A DNA stretch of 64,000 nucleotides from Fragum whitleyi (lineage: Eukaryota; Mollusca; Bivalvia; Cardiida; Cardiidae), in the NCBI GenBank assembly GCA_948146395.1, contig OX411546.1, forward strand, positions 20,539,158-20,603,157, read 5' to 3'. The notes under the pieces are model-generated. The model did not search any database, was not told where the DNA came from, and saw only the letters and a program-made list of their open reading frames with translations. Both the position numbers and the translations under genes were made by a program. Shown piece by piece: positions 34,201-42,560 of this stretch (its first letter is position 1; every line of letters begins with the position of its first letter).

Positions 34201-37200
34201 TAGACTTACAACCATGAAACTTTGTACAAATGTTGCCCATGACCCAAGGGGGTGCCCTTTTTATGTGGGTCATGAAGGTCAAAGGTCAAGGTCACAATTG
34301 ATCCTTGTCCAAAATAACTTACAGAACTTGGCCAAAGTGCTGATGGAGGGTATCAGTCCACCATACAACAGATCTAGTTCTGTTCAGAGGTTGACATCAA
34401 TTGTTTTTCAATGGGATCCAATAGGAATCCCTAATTTTTACCTTAAAGATCCCTTAGGATAATTAGTGATCCCTTCCTTCCTTTAGATTGGCAGAAATTT
34501 AGAGAAAGAGCATGGAAAAGGTGCATAGGTTGATGATAAACTATATTCTAGTATCTGTAAGCCAAGGTTTCTTTCTCCACTTTGTTCCTTACAAATGTTA
34601 GAAACAAAGTGGAGTTAGAACCTTGGCTTGAAAACAAAAAGATTCTGATTGAAAAAAAACACCTTAATTTTATGGATAAAGAAGGATCCTGACTGAATCC
34701 CATGCTTTAAACCAATGGGATCCCACCAATTATTCTAGGATTCTCGGTTTCCCAGGACACTGTTAGTATCGAACCCTGCTGTTTGGAGAAACATATTATG
34801 ATACATGTTATTAGAAAATATGATATTTTTCTCATTTAAGCAGGTAGTAAAGCGTAGTTTGTATTGACTTGGACTTGACGTCTCTGATTTCTATCCTTGA
34901 TCACAATGAGTCGCCATCATAGGGCAGTAGTAGTGTGTCAGACTGTATACCAAAAGTTTCCAGGTTTGATTTCCAATGGCAGCATTCATTCTTTCCAACT
35001 ATTTGTCTTCCATCAAGGGGTTGATAATTGTCGGCCTATGTTGGCTAGCAGCTGGAGGCTAGGAAAGGATGTAATGGTAGTGCTGGTGTGAGAAATACCA
35101 GGAATCCATTGTTAGGTGCTCCAGCTGCCACAATATGACTGAAAGATTGTTGAAAGCGGGGTAAAACTCCATTTAAACAAAGAAATCTCTCATTAAAGCT
35201 GGTATTATAGTGCAGTTATTAGCAAATGGGACTATTATTTTGCCCCAATTTGAAGAAGAAGGGGTTACTGCTTTGCACTTTGCGGACGGTCAGTTGGCTG
35301 GTTTGATCATAAAACCATAATTTTTTCAGGGGGCATATATATCTCAAAAAGTATGCAAGCTAAATTATGAATCTTCACAGGCGGATAGATTTTATGGAGG
35401 AATAGTGCAGTGCAAAAGAACCATTACTCTAATCATCACATTTTTTGAGTAATAGCCCTTCATTAATTGACAAAGATTATGCCATCAACCTGCTCTCATG
35501 GGGGCATAAATGTTTTACAAACATTTCTTGTTCGTATGATCTTGAATTTCAATCTCTGATCATGATGGATATTCCTTCTGACATTATCTCCCATCGTTTG
35601 CTTGATTTTTGTAAACCTTTATGGGATGAGCATCTTGATGCTTGAATGGGATGAAGTGGTAGCACTTGTGTGAGAAGTACTTGAAATCCATGGTTAGGTG
35701 CTTCAGATTCTGAAAGATGACTATTTTTTTTTGTCATTGTAGATTAATGAAATTAAGCAAATTATTCTTTTTATGCCCTGGCATTGAAAGATTAGGGCAT
35801 ATTGTTTTACCGTTGTCTGTCTATCTGTCCATCTATATGGCAGCCTGTCCGCAAAACTTAACCAAAAAACTTAACATTGGCAATTACTTCCAGCCTATTT
35901 AAGATATTTTGTACAGATTTGGTATATTTGTACATCTCAATGATTGGCATCTCTTATCTCTTGGTACCAAGGTCAATTCTAGATGATTTTAAAAAAATGC
36001 TTTCGAAGGCATTTGAGTTTCACAAAAACATCTTGTTTCACAATAATTTAATCCCACGTAAGATTTTTTGAAATTGCACTCACTCTTCATATTTTGCAAT
36101 CCTTTTCAAAATGGACCTGTCTCAAATTTTCTGTAACTCGAAAGTCTCTTGTTTTCATTTAATCACAGTTGGTTGAAGCAGAAGGAAGAGTCAGTTTTCA
36201 GTCAGATATATGGGGTGTTGGATGTCAGGCCTGCGAACTATTGACAGGTGTGACAGTGTGGCATGGTGTACGCCATGAAAGTAGAGAATATTTCCATAAA
36301 AAGATCTGTTGCAAGATCCCGACTCTACCAGGTGACCTTACAGACAAACAAATTAATTTGTTCAACTATTGTTGGAAGGTAGGGAAATCTTTTTTATCAT
36401 ATTTATGCTCCCCGAAGGGAGAGCATATAGCCGCCGCTTTGTCTGTCCGTCCGTCCGTCCGTACGTCCGTAATTCCGTCCGTCCGTCCGTCCCCACCTAT
36501 TTCTCCATAACCCCAGGGCCAAATTGAATGAAACTTACCATGTGAACTCCCTATGATATAGTGATGATGCACCTGTGACGGTTTTTGGATTTGAGGCCTC
36601 GTCACGGGAAAAGGGGACTTAGGGTAAAAAACAGTTTTTCCCAAATTTCTCCTAGTCTAACAGTCAGAATTTAGTGAAATTTCATATTTGTGTAGCAAAT
36701 CATATGCCCTTTACTATAAACAATTTGAAATTAACGTATAAAAAATATATCATGGAAAAAGGGGGCTTAATGTTTGTTACCTTTAAGTAAGCGCGTAAAT
36801 TACAGTTATTCTTTCATTTCTCCTAGTCTTATGCTCAGAATTTGATGAAATTTCACATGTGAGTAGCAAATCAGATGCTCTTTACCCTAAACTATTTGAA
36901 ATTTGTGTCTTAAAATATGTCATGCAAAAAGGGGGTTTAATGTTTGTTACCTTTATGATAGCTGTATAAGATAACAGCTTATTTGAGTCTTTGAAATCTG
37001 ACCACAGAGCATATCTCCTAAAGTATGATAGCTATCAACTTGAAACTTTATGGGTGGATAGACCTTATGGAGGAGAAATGCAGTGCACAAAAACTACAAC
37101 TAACTCTTACTTGCATAATTTTGGAGTTATTGCCCTTTGTTATTTTTGATACTTAGATTATGTCTGGAGCATATCTCCTAAAGTAAAATAGCTATCAACT

Positions 37201-39221
37201 TGAACATTTATGGGTGGATAGATCTCATGGAGGAGAAGTGCAGGGCATAAGAACTACAACTCTTACTTGCATAATTTTGCAGTTATTGCCCTTTGTTATT
37301 TTTGATACTTAGATTTTGTCTGGAGCATATCTCCTAAAGTATGATTACTTATCAACTTGAAACTTTATGGGTGGATAGATCTCATGGAGGAGAAGTGCAA
37401 TACACCAGAACTATAACTCTTGCTTGCATAATTTTGGAGTTATTGCCCTTTGTTATTTTTAATACATTTAATAGGAGGTTAATCTCTGACAGTACAAAAG
37501 AATCTTTAATCTATTAGGCTTCAGTTTACTATCAAGCTTTTGTGGCGGGGGATGTCCATGTCCAACATGGCTCTTTTTTTTTGTGACAATGCCTTATTCG
37601 GGGAGCATAATCCGTCTCTGACGGCTCTTGTTTTGTTCTCCCTCCCCCAAAACTATGGTCCTATTGTTATTTATGGAAGACTGATGGCAGCACTCATTCT
37701 TATGATCTATTTGTCTCCCACCAATGGGTCAATAATCATAGTCCTATGTGGGATTGCAGCTGGAGGCTAGGAAAGGATGTAATGGTAGTCCTGGTCTTAG
37801 AAATATAGGTAATGCGATAATTGAAAGATTGTTGAATACAGCCTAAAAGCCTTAGAGCCTATACAAACAAACAGTCTTCTATTCTTCTCTAAAGTTGATC
37901 CCCAGAGGGTCCTAAGGACTCGCATCAGAAAGTTTTCAGTCTTGGTAACTTATTAAAAAGTCTCAGACTCGCAAAACCAGCACCTTTAAAACCCTGAAAT
38001 ATGTTTTATTATTGCTAGAAGGTGGGGATAGCTTTTATACCATAATTACCCTAATAAACACTTACAGGAGATCTATAAGATATGGACAGGGAGCCTTTAT
38101 TATCCCCCACCATTTTGGCGAAGGGGAAAAAGTAATGGTCTCCTTCCGTCATTCGGTTGTTCCATCATTCAGTCACTAAATTTATCAAGAGCATATCTCT
38201 TAAAGTATTAAAGCTATCAACTTGAAACTTTTTAGGTGGATAGATCTCACAGAGGAGTTATTGCCCTTCAATTAGGCTTCAGTTTACTATCAAGCTTTGA
38301 TGGAAGGGGATGGCTATGTCGTACTTGCTTCTTATTTAGTACAAATTATCTGAAGAAAAATACCCATCAAGAGAGTTTCTTTTTTTACTTTGTCACCCTT
38401 CAATTTGAGGTAAACTTCCTCGAACCAACATTTAAGAGAGTAAAAGACTAAACAAGCCTGTGCCTGAGATTTCGAATAATTTCAAAAATGCGTAAAGTAA
38501 AGACTCTGACTCTGCTCAGTCTGACCAGAGTCTTCACTTTGTGCAGACTGATCTTTGTCTATACCTCCTACCACATCAGGAATATTCTGGGTTCAGCATG
38601 ACAAGATTAAATTTGACCTATGTAGCAGGAGTGAAATTACCCTGTTGAATATTTTTGATAGTACACATTTTTTCTTACACGAGCGGGATAACAATGCAAA
38701 TAAGCTAAGAATGTATAACAACATTATATTTTCATTGTAAAATTGACATCATTGATGTTTTTGATTATGTCATTAAGCAAACAGCGTTATATGATTTGGG
38801 AATAACTTGAATCGATAATTTTTTCTGTAATTTCTTTGATTAATTGCAAAAATTCCAGGCTGTCAACCAATTCCTTAATTCCTATTTACGGAACTTGTAC
38901 TGTCAAAAAGGGCTCTTTTATGCAATTACTTGTTTAAGACAGCTTAACTAATACAGGTGGTAACAATGAAGGTCTCAACGTAAAAACAACCTTAAACTTA
39001 GTCTTTTTATACCCATATGTTTATAGGCAGTTACAACTGTTGCACACTGAGCCATCGAAATATTACTTGGATATGTGATAAAATGATATTATTTACAAAC
39101 AAGATATTTTCAATGTATACTTGAAACCATTTTTCAGATAAATCCCAAAGAGAGATACACAACAGACAGGCTGTATGATTATATCACAAAATGGCTTAGA
39201 GGACAAACAGGGAATACTTGA
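17853..39221 (+). CDS. Twelve-exon gene for a ~904 aa protein with a C-terminal pseudokinase domain
   Basis: I joined exons 17853-19280, 21572-21671, 23420-23451, 23958-24032, 24373-24527, 25086-25185, 25885-26007, 29678-29810, 32075-32212, 33944-34080, 36169-36378 and 39138-39221. All junctions are AG/GT, all phases match, and the sum is 2715 nt (904 codons plus TGA). Residues 1-476 are acidic, Ser-rich and probably disordered; about 521-640 look helical; about 645-904 follow the kinase fold. Kinase landmarks: degenerate glycine loop IGSFGTV (650-656), VVKK (668-671), GGSLFEYM (hinge/helix D), LSFLHKNG (helix E), then FLNWHSKNMLF where kinases have HRDLKxxN, NNFCL where they have DFG, PPE for APE, SDIWGVGCQACELLTG (helix F) and NPKERYTTDRL (helix I). 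Both catalytic aspartates are replaced, so phosphotransfer is unlikely; a scaffold or regulatory role is inference. I cannot assign the family with confidence (NIK/MAP3K-like is one guess). Upstream non-coding exons may exist. Confidence 0.82.
19306..19385. repeat. Palindromic MITE-like repeat, GGCTCAGTG..GTAACTGCC family, copy 1
   Basis: GCTCAGTGCAAAACAGTTGT..AACTGCCTATA and its inverse form a ~78 bp palindrome only 25 bp after the exon 1 donor. Other copies lie at 32608, 39011 (half) and 47096. Confidence 0.75.
20050..20480 (+). repeat. Tandem ~180 bp units of a dispersed repeat (intron 1)
   Basis: The unit 'ctcctt.catttatgga.caatttggatg.aactttcacaaaatgttcctagtcacc..ttgaatttcagccatgtcatggaaaa' recurs about two and a half times. 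The preceding 'ctgtctgtacatccgtccg' is typical of the window's hairpin-ended families. Confidence 0.6.
21572..21671 (+). CDS. Pseudokinase gene exon 2
   Basis: Follows TTTGTATAG. Encodes NKDTQRELFEDKLKKGEDVQ, then ELFSCGSTPSPSPG, and leaves one base (phase 1). The donor AG|GTTATA is weak but is the only one that keeps phase with exon 3. Confidence 0.75.
22327..23297 (+). repeat. AGCTCACCTGAGC-family dispersed element (~970 bp, intron 2)
   Basis: The left end AGCTCCCCTGAGCACGAAGT carries the hairpin GAGCACGAAGTGCTC. The right end has the hairpin AGGACCATCGTGGTCCT followed by GTTGTTT. The interior has three ~180 bp tandem units (ctctgaaaccaga..cagacagctttcatat..ggacctctacca). No coding capacity. 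A Helitron/Helentron-like origin is possible but unproven. Confidence 0.6.
23420..23451 (+). CDS. Pseudokinase gene exon 3: 32 nt micro-exon
   Basis: It lies between TTCATTTAAG and GTTAGT. With the single base carried from exon 2 it encodes ADIGKVVSPGQ and returns the frame to phase 0. Without it, exon 2 (phase 1) could not join exon 4 (phase 0). Its short length makes it easy for automatic gene finders to miss. Confidence 0.65.
23958..24032 (+). CDS. Pseudokinase gene exon 4
   Basis: Follows CCACTTTTTCAG and precedes GTATTA; 25 codons, KFTRNCLERASRCSTDGCDE then KACTK. Four cysteines in 25 residues are notable. Phase 0 at both ends, so it could be skipped without a frameshift. Confidence 0.8.
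24373..24527 (+). CDS. Pseudokinase gene exon 5
   Basis: Follows ATATGGCCAG and precedes GTAAGA. Encodes a probably helical segment, LRNINKVLEKKVVLDTQDDE then LLHQYFQSLIQHHSYCEEIW, ending phase 2 with the Trp codon split. Confidence 0.85.
25086..25185 (+). CDS. Pseudokinase gene exon 6
   Basis: Follows CATTGTAG and precedes GTATAG. Completes the split Trp and encodes HTEDEKILKECIRRHLREPF then MNVLASNNYKFEQ. Predicted helical linker before the kinase fold. Confidence 0.85.
25885..26007 (+). CDS. Pseudokinase gene exon 7: glycine-loop exon
   Basis: Follows TTGTTATAG and precedes GTATGT. 41 codons, phase 0 at both ends. It contains VIGSFGTVILCIDN (degenerate glycine loop; the first Gly of GxGxxG is Val) and MCVVKK (the VAIK-like strand with a candidate ATP-binding Lys at residue 670). 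Its 3' half is repeated four more times directly downstream. Confidence 0.88.
26008..26371 (+). repeat. Four extra 91 bp tandem copies of the exon 7 3' end plus donor
   Basis: Copies end at 26098, 26189, 26280 and 26371, exactly 91 bp apart, continuing from the genuine end at 26007. Each comprises ~22 bp of intron start plus the exon part from GTGATTGGTTCATTTGG to TTAAAAAG, followed again by GTATGT (GTATAT for the last). Relative to the genuine exon the copies encode GSFGSA or GSFGSS in place of GSFGTV, and two have NSKYMC for NSQHMC. Because 91 is not a multiple of three, read-through shifts frame: extending exon 7 into the next copy reaches a TAA within 30 codons. No acceptor precedes the copies. 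Confidence 0.9.
26645..28878 (+). repeat. GCCCGTCGAAGACGGG-family dispersed element, with nested insertion
   Basis: The left end ATACGCCCGTCGAAGACGGG includes a CCCGTC/GACGGG hairpin; the right end has GACGGGCGTAT and GGCACCTTGTTGTTTTT. The interior has ~145 bp tandem units (tacttggatcttgcc.agagcatatctctaaaagtata..gttattgccctttgtt) repeated five or more times. Another element (26862-27896) is inserted inside it. Intron 7, no coding capacity. Confidence 0.65.
26862..27896 (+). repeat. AGCTCACCTGAGC-family element nested in the previous repeat
   Basis: It begins AGCTCACCTGAGCACAACGT (hairpin GAGCACAACGTGCTC) and ends AAGGGCCCATTCTGGCCCTC, TTGTTTTT. The interior has four to five ~160 bp tandem units with 'atctcctcctgaacca.tgggc.gatttcaatgaaac.ttaccagaatgttc' and 'gggcgtggcagggcggggctta'. 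It splits the host element between its 'gttattgccctttgtt' and 'acttggatcttg' units. Confidence 0.65.
29336..29403. repeat. Palindromic repeat, GACTAAGATCAG family
   Basis: GTATGGACAAACATCAGCCT and GTCTGATCTTAGTCCATAC flank GCACATATGTGC, giving a ~60 bp palindrome. Confidence 0.65.
29568..29677 (+). pseudogene. Upstream duplicate of the start of exon 8, with acceptor
   Basis: From 29568 the sequence matches exon 8 (FALFEDHHQLSLYNRLRDHH, PYKVDQQW) for about 80 nt. The acceptor stretch ACTAACGTTTCTTTCAG then repeats before the complete exon at 29678. The offset is 110 bp, not a multiple of three, and this copy lacks an obvious donor. Using its acceptor would shift frame into a stop, so the downstream copy is taken as the real exon. 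Confidence 0.8.
29678..29810 (+). CDS. Pseudokinase gene exon 8
   Basis: Follows TTTCTTTCAG and precedes GTAACT. Encodes FALFEDHHQLSLYNRLRDHH then PYIVDQLWVLEHDNVIQICS and DFMA, one base over (phase 1). This spans the helix C and beta 4-5 region of the kinase fold. I see no clear helix C Glu equivalent. Confidence 0.85.
31177..31224 (+). pseudogene. Decayed second copy of the exon 8 3' end
   Basis: After an AACACAG, the stretch CTGGAACATGATAATGTGAT..GATTTTATGGCTG encodes LEHDNVMYICSDFMA, nearly the end of exon 8. It is followed by CATATATG instead of a GT donor, where a dispersed repeat begins. Its phase does not fit exon 7. Confidence 0.75.
31235..31565 (+). repeat. 'tatacccccttggaagaagaggggatatattgctttgcacttg' family, copy
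   Basis: The left-end hairpin ACCCCCTTGGAAGAAGAGGGG is followed by a (CATC)n run at 31303-31342. The right end 'ggggggtgcataaatgttttccaagcatatcttgttt' matches 35254-35533. Related fragments lie at 4690 and 6405. Confidence 0.55.
32075..32212 (+). CDS. Pseudokinase gene exon 9
   Basis: Follows GATATATTTTAG and precedes GTAAGT. Encodes GGSLFEYMKTLPKGRLNWQT then AMTYLQQMLSALSFLHKNGV and VFLNWH: hinge, helices D and E, and the start of the altered catalytic loop. Phase 1 at both ends. Confidence 0.9.
32608..32677. repeat. Palindromic repeat, GTAACTGCC family, copy 2
   Basis: CTCAGTGGGAAAAAGTTGTA..ACTGCCTATA and TATAGGCAGTTACAACTGTT..GCACTGAG are inverted arms. Confidence 0.75.
33040..33293. mobile_element. 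~250 bp MITE-like element, TGAGCCTGTGC terminal repeats
   Basis: The left part GAGCCTGTGCATGACATTTC..CAACAATTTGAAAT and right part ATTTGAATTTGTTGGAAAT..GCACAGGCTC are inverted. The centre is the palindrome GACTCTGGTCAGACTGTG..TGCACAGGCTGGTCAGAGTC. Related elements lie at about 60470-60700, and fragments at 24915-25070 and 38450-38600. Confidence 0.6.
33344..33509 (-). repeat. TRIM 3' LTR (166 bp)
   Basis: Begins TGTAACGAACC and ends AACCGTTACA on the plus strand. The minus strand has CCTATATAGAC as a possible TATA element. It differs from the other LTR by an 8 bp indel near one end and a handful of substitutions. Confidence 0.85.
33615..33772 (-). repeat. TRIM 5' LTR (158 bp)
   Basis: Begins TGTAACTAACC and ends CTCCCGTTACA on the plus strand; otherwise collinear with 33344-33509. 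Confidence 0.85.
33944..34080 (+). CDS. Pseudokinase gene exon 10: altered catalytic and DFG loops
   Basis: Follows GTCTGTTGTAG and precedes GTGAGA. Encodes SKNMLFSDLSYRSIKLNNFC, LSCPLNVQSDIGAIKQCLLP and AITPPE. Aligning the conserved Asn of the catalytic loop puts FLN at HRD. NFC occupies the DFG position and PPE the APE position. The activation segment is short. Confidence 0.9.
34107..34400 (+). repeat. Dispersed repeat with 'agactctaactt..ccatgaaac..caaggtcaaggtcaca' unit
   Basis: The same family as 1980-2240 and 39512-40211. It starts 'aacccccaagctacaaag..ctgtctgtctgtctgt' and ends 'gagggtatcagtccacca..acagatctagttctgtt'. Confidence 0.5.
34893..35187 (+). mobile_element. tRNA-derived SINE copy
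   Basis: Collinear with 17161-17448: degenerate tRNA head, GGGGTTGATAAT, GCAGCTGGAGGCTAGGAAAGG, TTGTTAGGTGCTCCAGCTGC and the 'taaaactccatttaaacaaa' tail. Confidence 0.75.
35254..35533 (+). repeat. Dispersed repeat, same family as 31235-31565
   Basis: Starts 'ccccaatttgaagaagaaggggttactgctttgcacttt' and ends 'gggggcataaatgttttacaaacatttcttgtt'. Confidence 0.5.
36169..36378 (+). CDS. Pseudokinase gene exon 11
   Basis: Follows TTAATCACAG and precedes GTAGGG; 70 codons, phase 0. Contains SDIWGVGCQACELLTG (helix F with the structurally important Asp-x-Trp), then VWHGVRHESREYFHKKICCK and DLTDKQINLFNYCWK (helix H). This part of the C-lobe is well preserved, arguing that the fold is under selection. 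Confidence 0.9.
36401..37637 (+). repeat. 'atgctccccgaagggagagcatat' family element (~1.2 kb, intron 11)
   Basis: The left-end hairpin GCTCCCCGAAGGGAGAGC is followed by a (GTCC)n tract. The interior has three ~165 bp tandem units ('tttgatacttagat..tgtctggagcatatctcctaaagta') at 36990-37470. The right end is 'attcggggagcataatccgtctctgacggctcttgtttt'. Confidence 0.6.
37676..37874 (+). mobile_element. 5'-truncated SINE copy
   Basis: Begins in the body (GGCAGCACTCATTCTTATGA) and continues through CCAATGGGTCAATAATCATA and AGCTGGAGGCTAGGAAAGGA to an 'acaaacaaacag' tail. Confidence 0.65.
39011..39058. repeat. Palindromic repeat, GTAACTGCC family, half copy
   Basis: Contains only the right arm TATAGGCAGTTACAACTGTT..CACTGAGCCATCG, 80 bp before exon 12. 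Confidence 0.65.
39138..39221 (+). CDS. Pseudokinase gene exon 12 (terminal)
   Basis: Follows CCATTTTTCAG. Encodes INPKERYTTDRLYDYITKWL then RGQTGNT and a TGA stop. NPKERYTTDRL corresponds to the end of the kinase fold, where active kinases have the pattern DPxxRPTxxxL. The protein ends here, with no C-terminal extension. Confidence 0.88.
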   Translation: MNPKERYTTDRLYDYITKWLRGQTGNT

Positions 39222-39280
39222 TGTAATCAACTTTACAACATGTATTCAGTGTAATTCCAAAATGTCATAACTGCAGCTTG

Positions 39281-39286
39281 ATTAAA
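39281..39286 (+). promoter_or_regulatory. Possible polyadenylation signal ATTAAA
   Basis: Sixty bases after the pseudokinase stop codon. A common variant signal; not proven. Confidence 0.35.
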
Positions 39287-39511
39287 TTTTCCTTGTTGCA
39301 AAATGAGACTAAATGAGAAAATTTAAGGATAGATATCTTTAAAGGCATTATTTCTCATGTAACTTCTAAGGTAAAATGATGGTGTCATCTGTGTAATGAA
39401 CAAAACATATATAATACCCAGTAGTGGAACAGGGAGAAAACCAGGGCTAGTTCAAACAAAACAATAAGATTACTATTTTGATAATTTCACTTGTTTGATT
39501 GTGATTATCAT

Positions 39512-40211
39512 GATACCTCCACCTACAAGGGGGGTATATTGATTTCACCATGTCTGTCAATCTTTCCATTCTTCATCCATCCATCTGTCCTTCTGTATGT
39601 AGACCTTTTTTTGTATCCAGACTCTAACTCAGGAACCAAGTGACCTAGAATCATGAAACTTCATACAAACGGTGCACTTGACCCAAGGAAGTGTCCTATT
39701 GTTTTCGGGTCACATAGGTCAAGGTCACAGTCCGCCTTTGTTCAATTTTTGTTTCAGGACTCTAACTCAAGAACCAAGCAACATAGAATCATGAAACTTC
39801 ATGCTAATGCTGCTTATGACCCAAGGAAGTGCCCTATTGTTCTGGGGTCACATAGGTAAAATTTCAAGGTCACTAAGCCTTTGTTCAATTTTCGTTTTTG
39901 GACTCTACCTCCAGAACAAAGTGACCTAGAATCATGAAACTTTATGCAAATGCTGCTTTTGATTCAAGGAAGTGCCCTCGTGTTGTTGTGTCACATAGGT
40001 AAAAGGTCAAGGTCACAGTCAATTTTTGTTAAATTTCTGTTAGACCTTTTAGTTTCCAGACTCTTATTTTAGGACCAAGTGACCTACAATCAATCACAGA
40101 CATATCACTTGAATTCTCAGTATTTGTTACAAACACATCCTGCACTAATAGCACTTATATTTTGACAAAGTTGGTGGGGGCATTAGTCCACTTTGCGACA
40201 GTTCTTGTTTA
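39512..40211 (+). repeat. Dispersed repeat with ~120 bp tandem units
   Basis: Starts 'gatacctccacctacaaggggggtatattgattt..ccatccatctgtcc'. The unit 'gactctaactca.gaaccaa.tgacctagaatcatgaaacttcat..acccaaggaagtgccctattgtt..ggtcacataggtcaaggtcac' then recurs about four times. Ends 'gtggggggcattagtccactttgcgacagttcttgttt'. Confidence 0.65.
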
Positions 40212-41009
40212 AATGATAATCCACAAAGTCATCAAGTGTTTCCACTGTAAGGCATCAGTTGAAGTATTGTTATTTTCATCTTATATGTGCATATTTAGAA
40301 ATTATTGTCAAAAGAAAATGAAAATCAAAAGCTTGACTTTATTACAATGCCACAAAATTATAGACTAGTCCAAATTCAATCATGTTTCAGGCGACAATTT
40401 CAAGTTAAAAGAATATGGTCTTTCAGAGCCTCATTTAAACATAGAGGTAAACAAAGAAAATGTTTGTTTAAACATTTTCTTTATTTTCCACTATGTTTTC
40501 TATGGGTTTTATTCATTTGGAGACATAGAAAAACAGGATTGGGTTGGAATTAGTCAATAATTTACCCTTTCCTATGTGTTCATAATTTTAGACCTGTCCA
40601 AATTGATGAAAGTTATAGATGACAATGAAACTTTCAAGCAGTTGGAATATTAGCCATCTTTTTCTATATAAAAAATATTGTTGGAAAAGTAGAAATTGCT
40701 CTGAAAAAGGGATCACTCCTGTTCCCACAGTAATCGCGTAAAGCAGGGGTCCATATGAGAGGGGGTTTAGTCAGTCTAAAATCCCTGTTTCAAATTGAGA
40801 CCCTATGTTGTTGGTACTTGTTTGAATAGTCTCAATGAGATGTTTCAAATGAGTATCAACAAGATAGTGTTTAAGTAAGAAATAAAGATATATTTTAGTT
40901 TGAAAATCAAAATACCCCCTCTATTTTGAAGCTCTGTGAAGTATACAATTGCAAGGAAATAAAATTCAAGGATAGTTCTTGAAAAGGGTCCAAATTTCAA
41001 ATAACAGTT

Positions 41010-41427
41010 AGTAACATCGTGAAATTGACATTTGACTCAAACAAAACCATTCTTAACCGCTCAGGCATTGATCTGTTCATTCCAAACACTCCCTCAATTA
41101 TTCAAAAAGCTCCAAAATCACTAAAAAAGATAAGATAAACAATGTCATGTACATTCAAAATAACTATAGCTTGAAAAAAAATGTGATTTCATTTACATAA
41201 TTGAAATAATAAGCGTCTGTTTTGTTCTTGAAAAAATGGAGAGCTATTTATAGAATGTGTGTGCACATTTTAATTAAACGGAGATGATTATTATCGCTAA
41301 TATCATTCACAAACAAAATTAGCAATAATGGATTGCCTCCCATAAATTTCACTCAGAATTCACTCATCACACTCATTCAATTTCATTATAAAATCATTTA
41401 CATTGTCAATTTCATGATGGTGTTAAC
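41010..41427. mobile_element. Foldback/MITE element, AACATCGTGAAATTGACA termini, copy 1
   Basis: The left end AACATCGTGAAATTGACATT and the right end CATTGTCAATTTCATGATGG are inverted. The left arm contains 'aaccattcttaaccgc..tccaaaatcactaaaaaa', shared with 45551-46022. Confidence 0.6.
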
Positions 41428-41587
41428 TGTACCATTGCTGGATTCCTAAACTAAGGGTCAACGCAAAAGTATCATATAGTCTTACTATTGTTAGGGCATA
41501 AATCATTTTTTGGTAATATTTTTGTTACAAGTCCTTTTGGACTCTAAAATAGTTATTCTGTTACATCTTTTATATTTTCTTTCTTTT

Positions 41588-42560
41588 AGCTCACCTGAGC
41601 CCAATGTGATCAAGGCAAGCTGTTGTGATCATTGAATGTCTGTCTTAGGTCGACATATGACAACACCTTAAGTTTTTACCCTCTAGAGGCCACACATATG
41701 TGGATGAAGGATGAATACTGTTGAAAATGAGAAGATTCCATGCCATATCACAGGAAAAGGGGCCTTAATGACAATTTTCTTGTTTACACTATAGAAGCTA
41801 AAAATACGGTCAAATCTTCATAAAACTTGGTCAGAATGTTTGTCCTGTCACAAAAGTGAACCCTTTTGAAAATGGGAAAATTCAACGCCATTTCACGAGA
41901 AAAGGGACCTTTATGACAAGTTCACTCTATAGACCACAAATATGGTCCTATTGTCATGGTCAGAATGTTTGTCATGTCACCAGGATGAACCTTATTGATA
42001 ATGGAAGATTGCATATCATATCACTAGAATAGAGGCTTTAATGACAGTTTTGTTGTTAACACTCTAGAGGCCACAAATATGGTCCAATGTACACAAATCA
42101 AGGCCAGAATGTTTGTCAAGTCATAAGGATGAACCCTATAAATGAGAAAGATCCAAATGATGTCAAGGGAAAATGGGCCTCAATGACTATTTTCTTATTT
42201 ACGCTCTAGAGGACATAATTATTGTCCAATCTTCATAAAACTTGGTCAGAATGACTGTTGTGTCACAAATATAAATCCTATTGTAAATCAGAAGGAATCA
42301 TTGGATATCAAGGGATAGGGGTCTTAATGACTTTTATATTGTTTATACTAAGGTAGGAATTATGAATCATAGTCAGAATATATTTGTAGTCACAAGGATG
42401 GACCCTATTGAAAATAAAAGCATCCCTTGCAGAGATTTTTTTTATAAAACTATTAAATTACAATTACGACTATGTTTGAAAAATTGGCACTTGAAAGTCA
42501 TTAATTGAGACATAGAGACGAATGTGAGAGATAGAGGGTCACCATGGCCCTCGTGTTATT
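41588..42560 (+). repeat. AGCTCACCTGAGC-family dispersed element
   Basis: Starts AGCTCACCTGAGCCCAATGT and ends GGGTCACCATGGCCCTCGTG. The interior has five or so ~115 bp tandem units ('ttaatgacaattttcttgtttacactctagaggccac..tcaga.tgtttgtc'). Confidence 0.6.
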
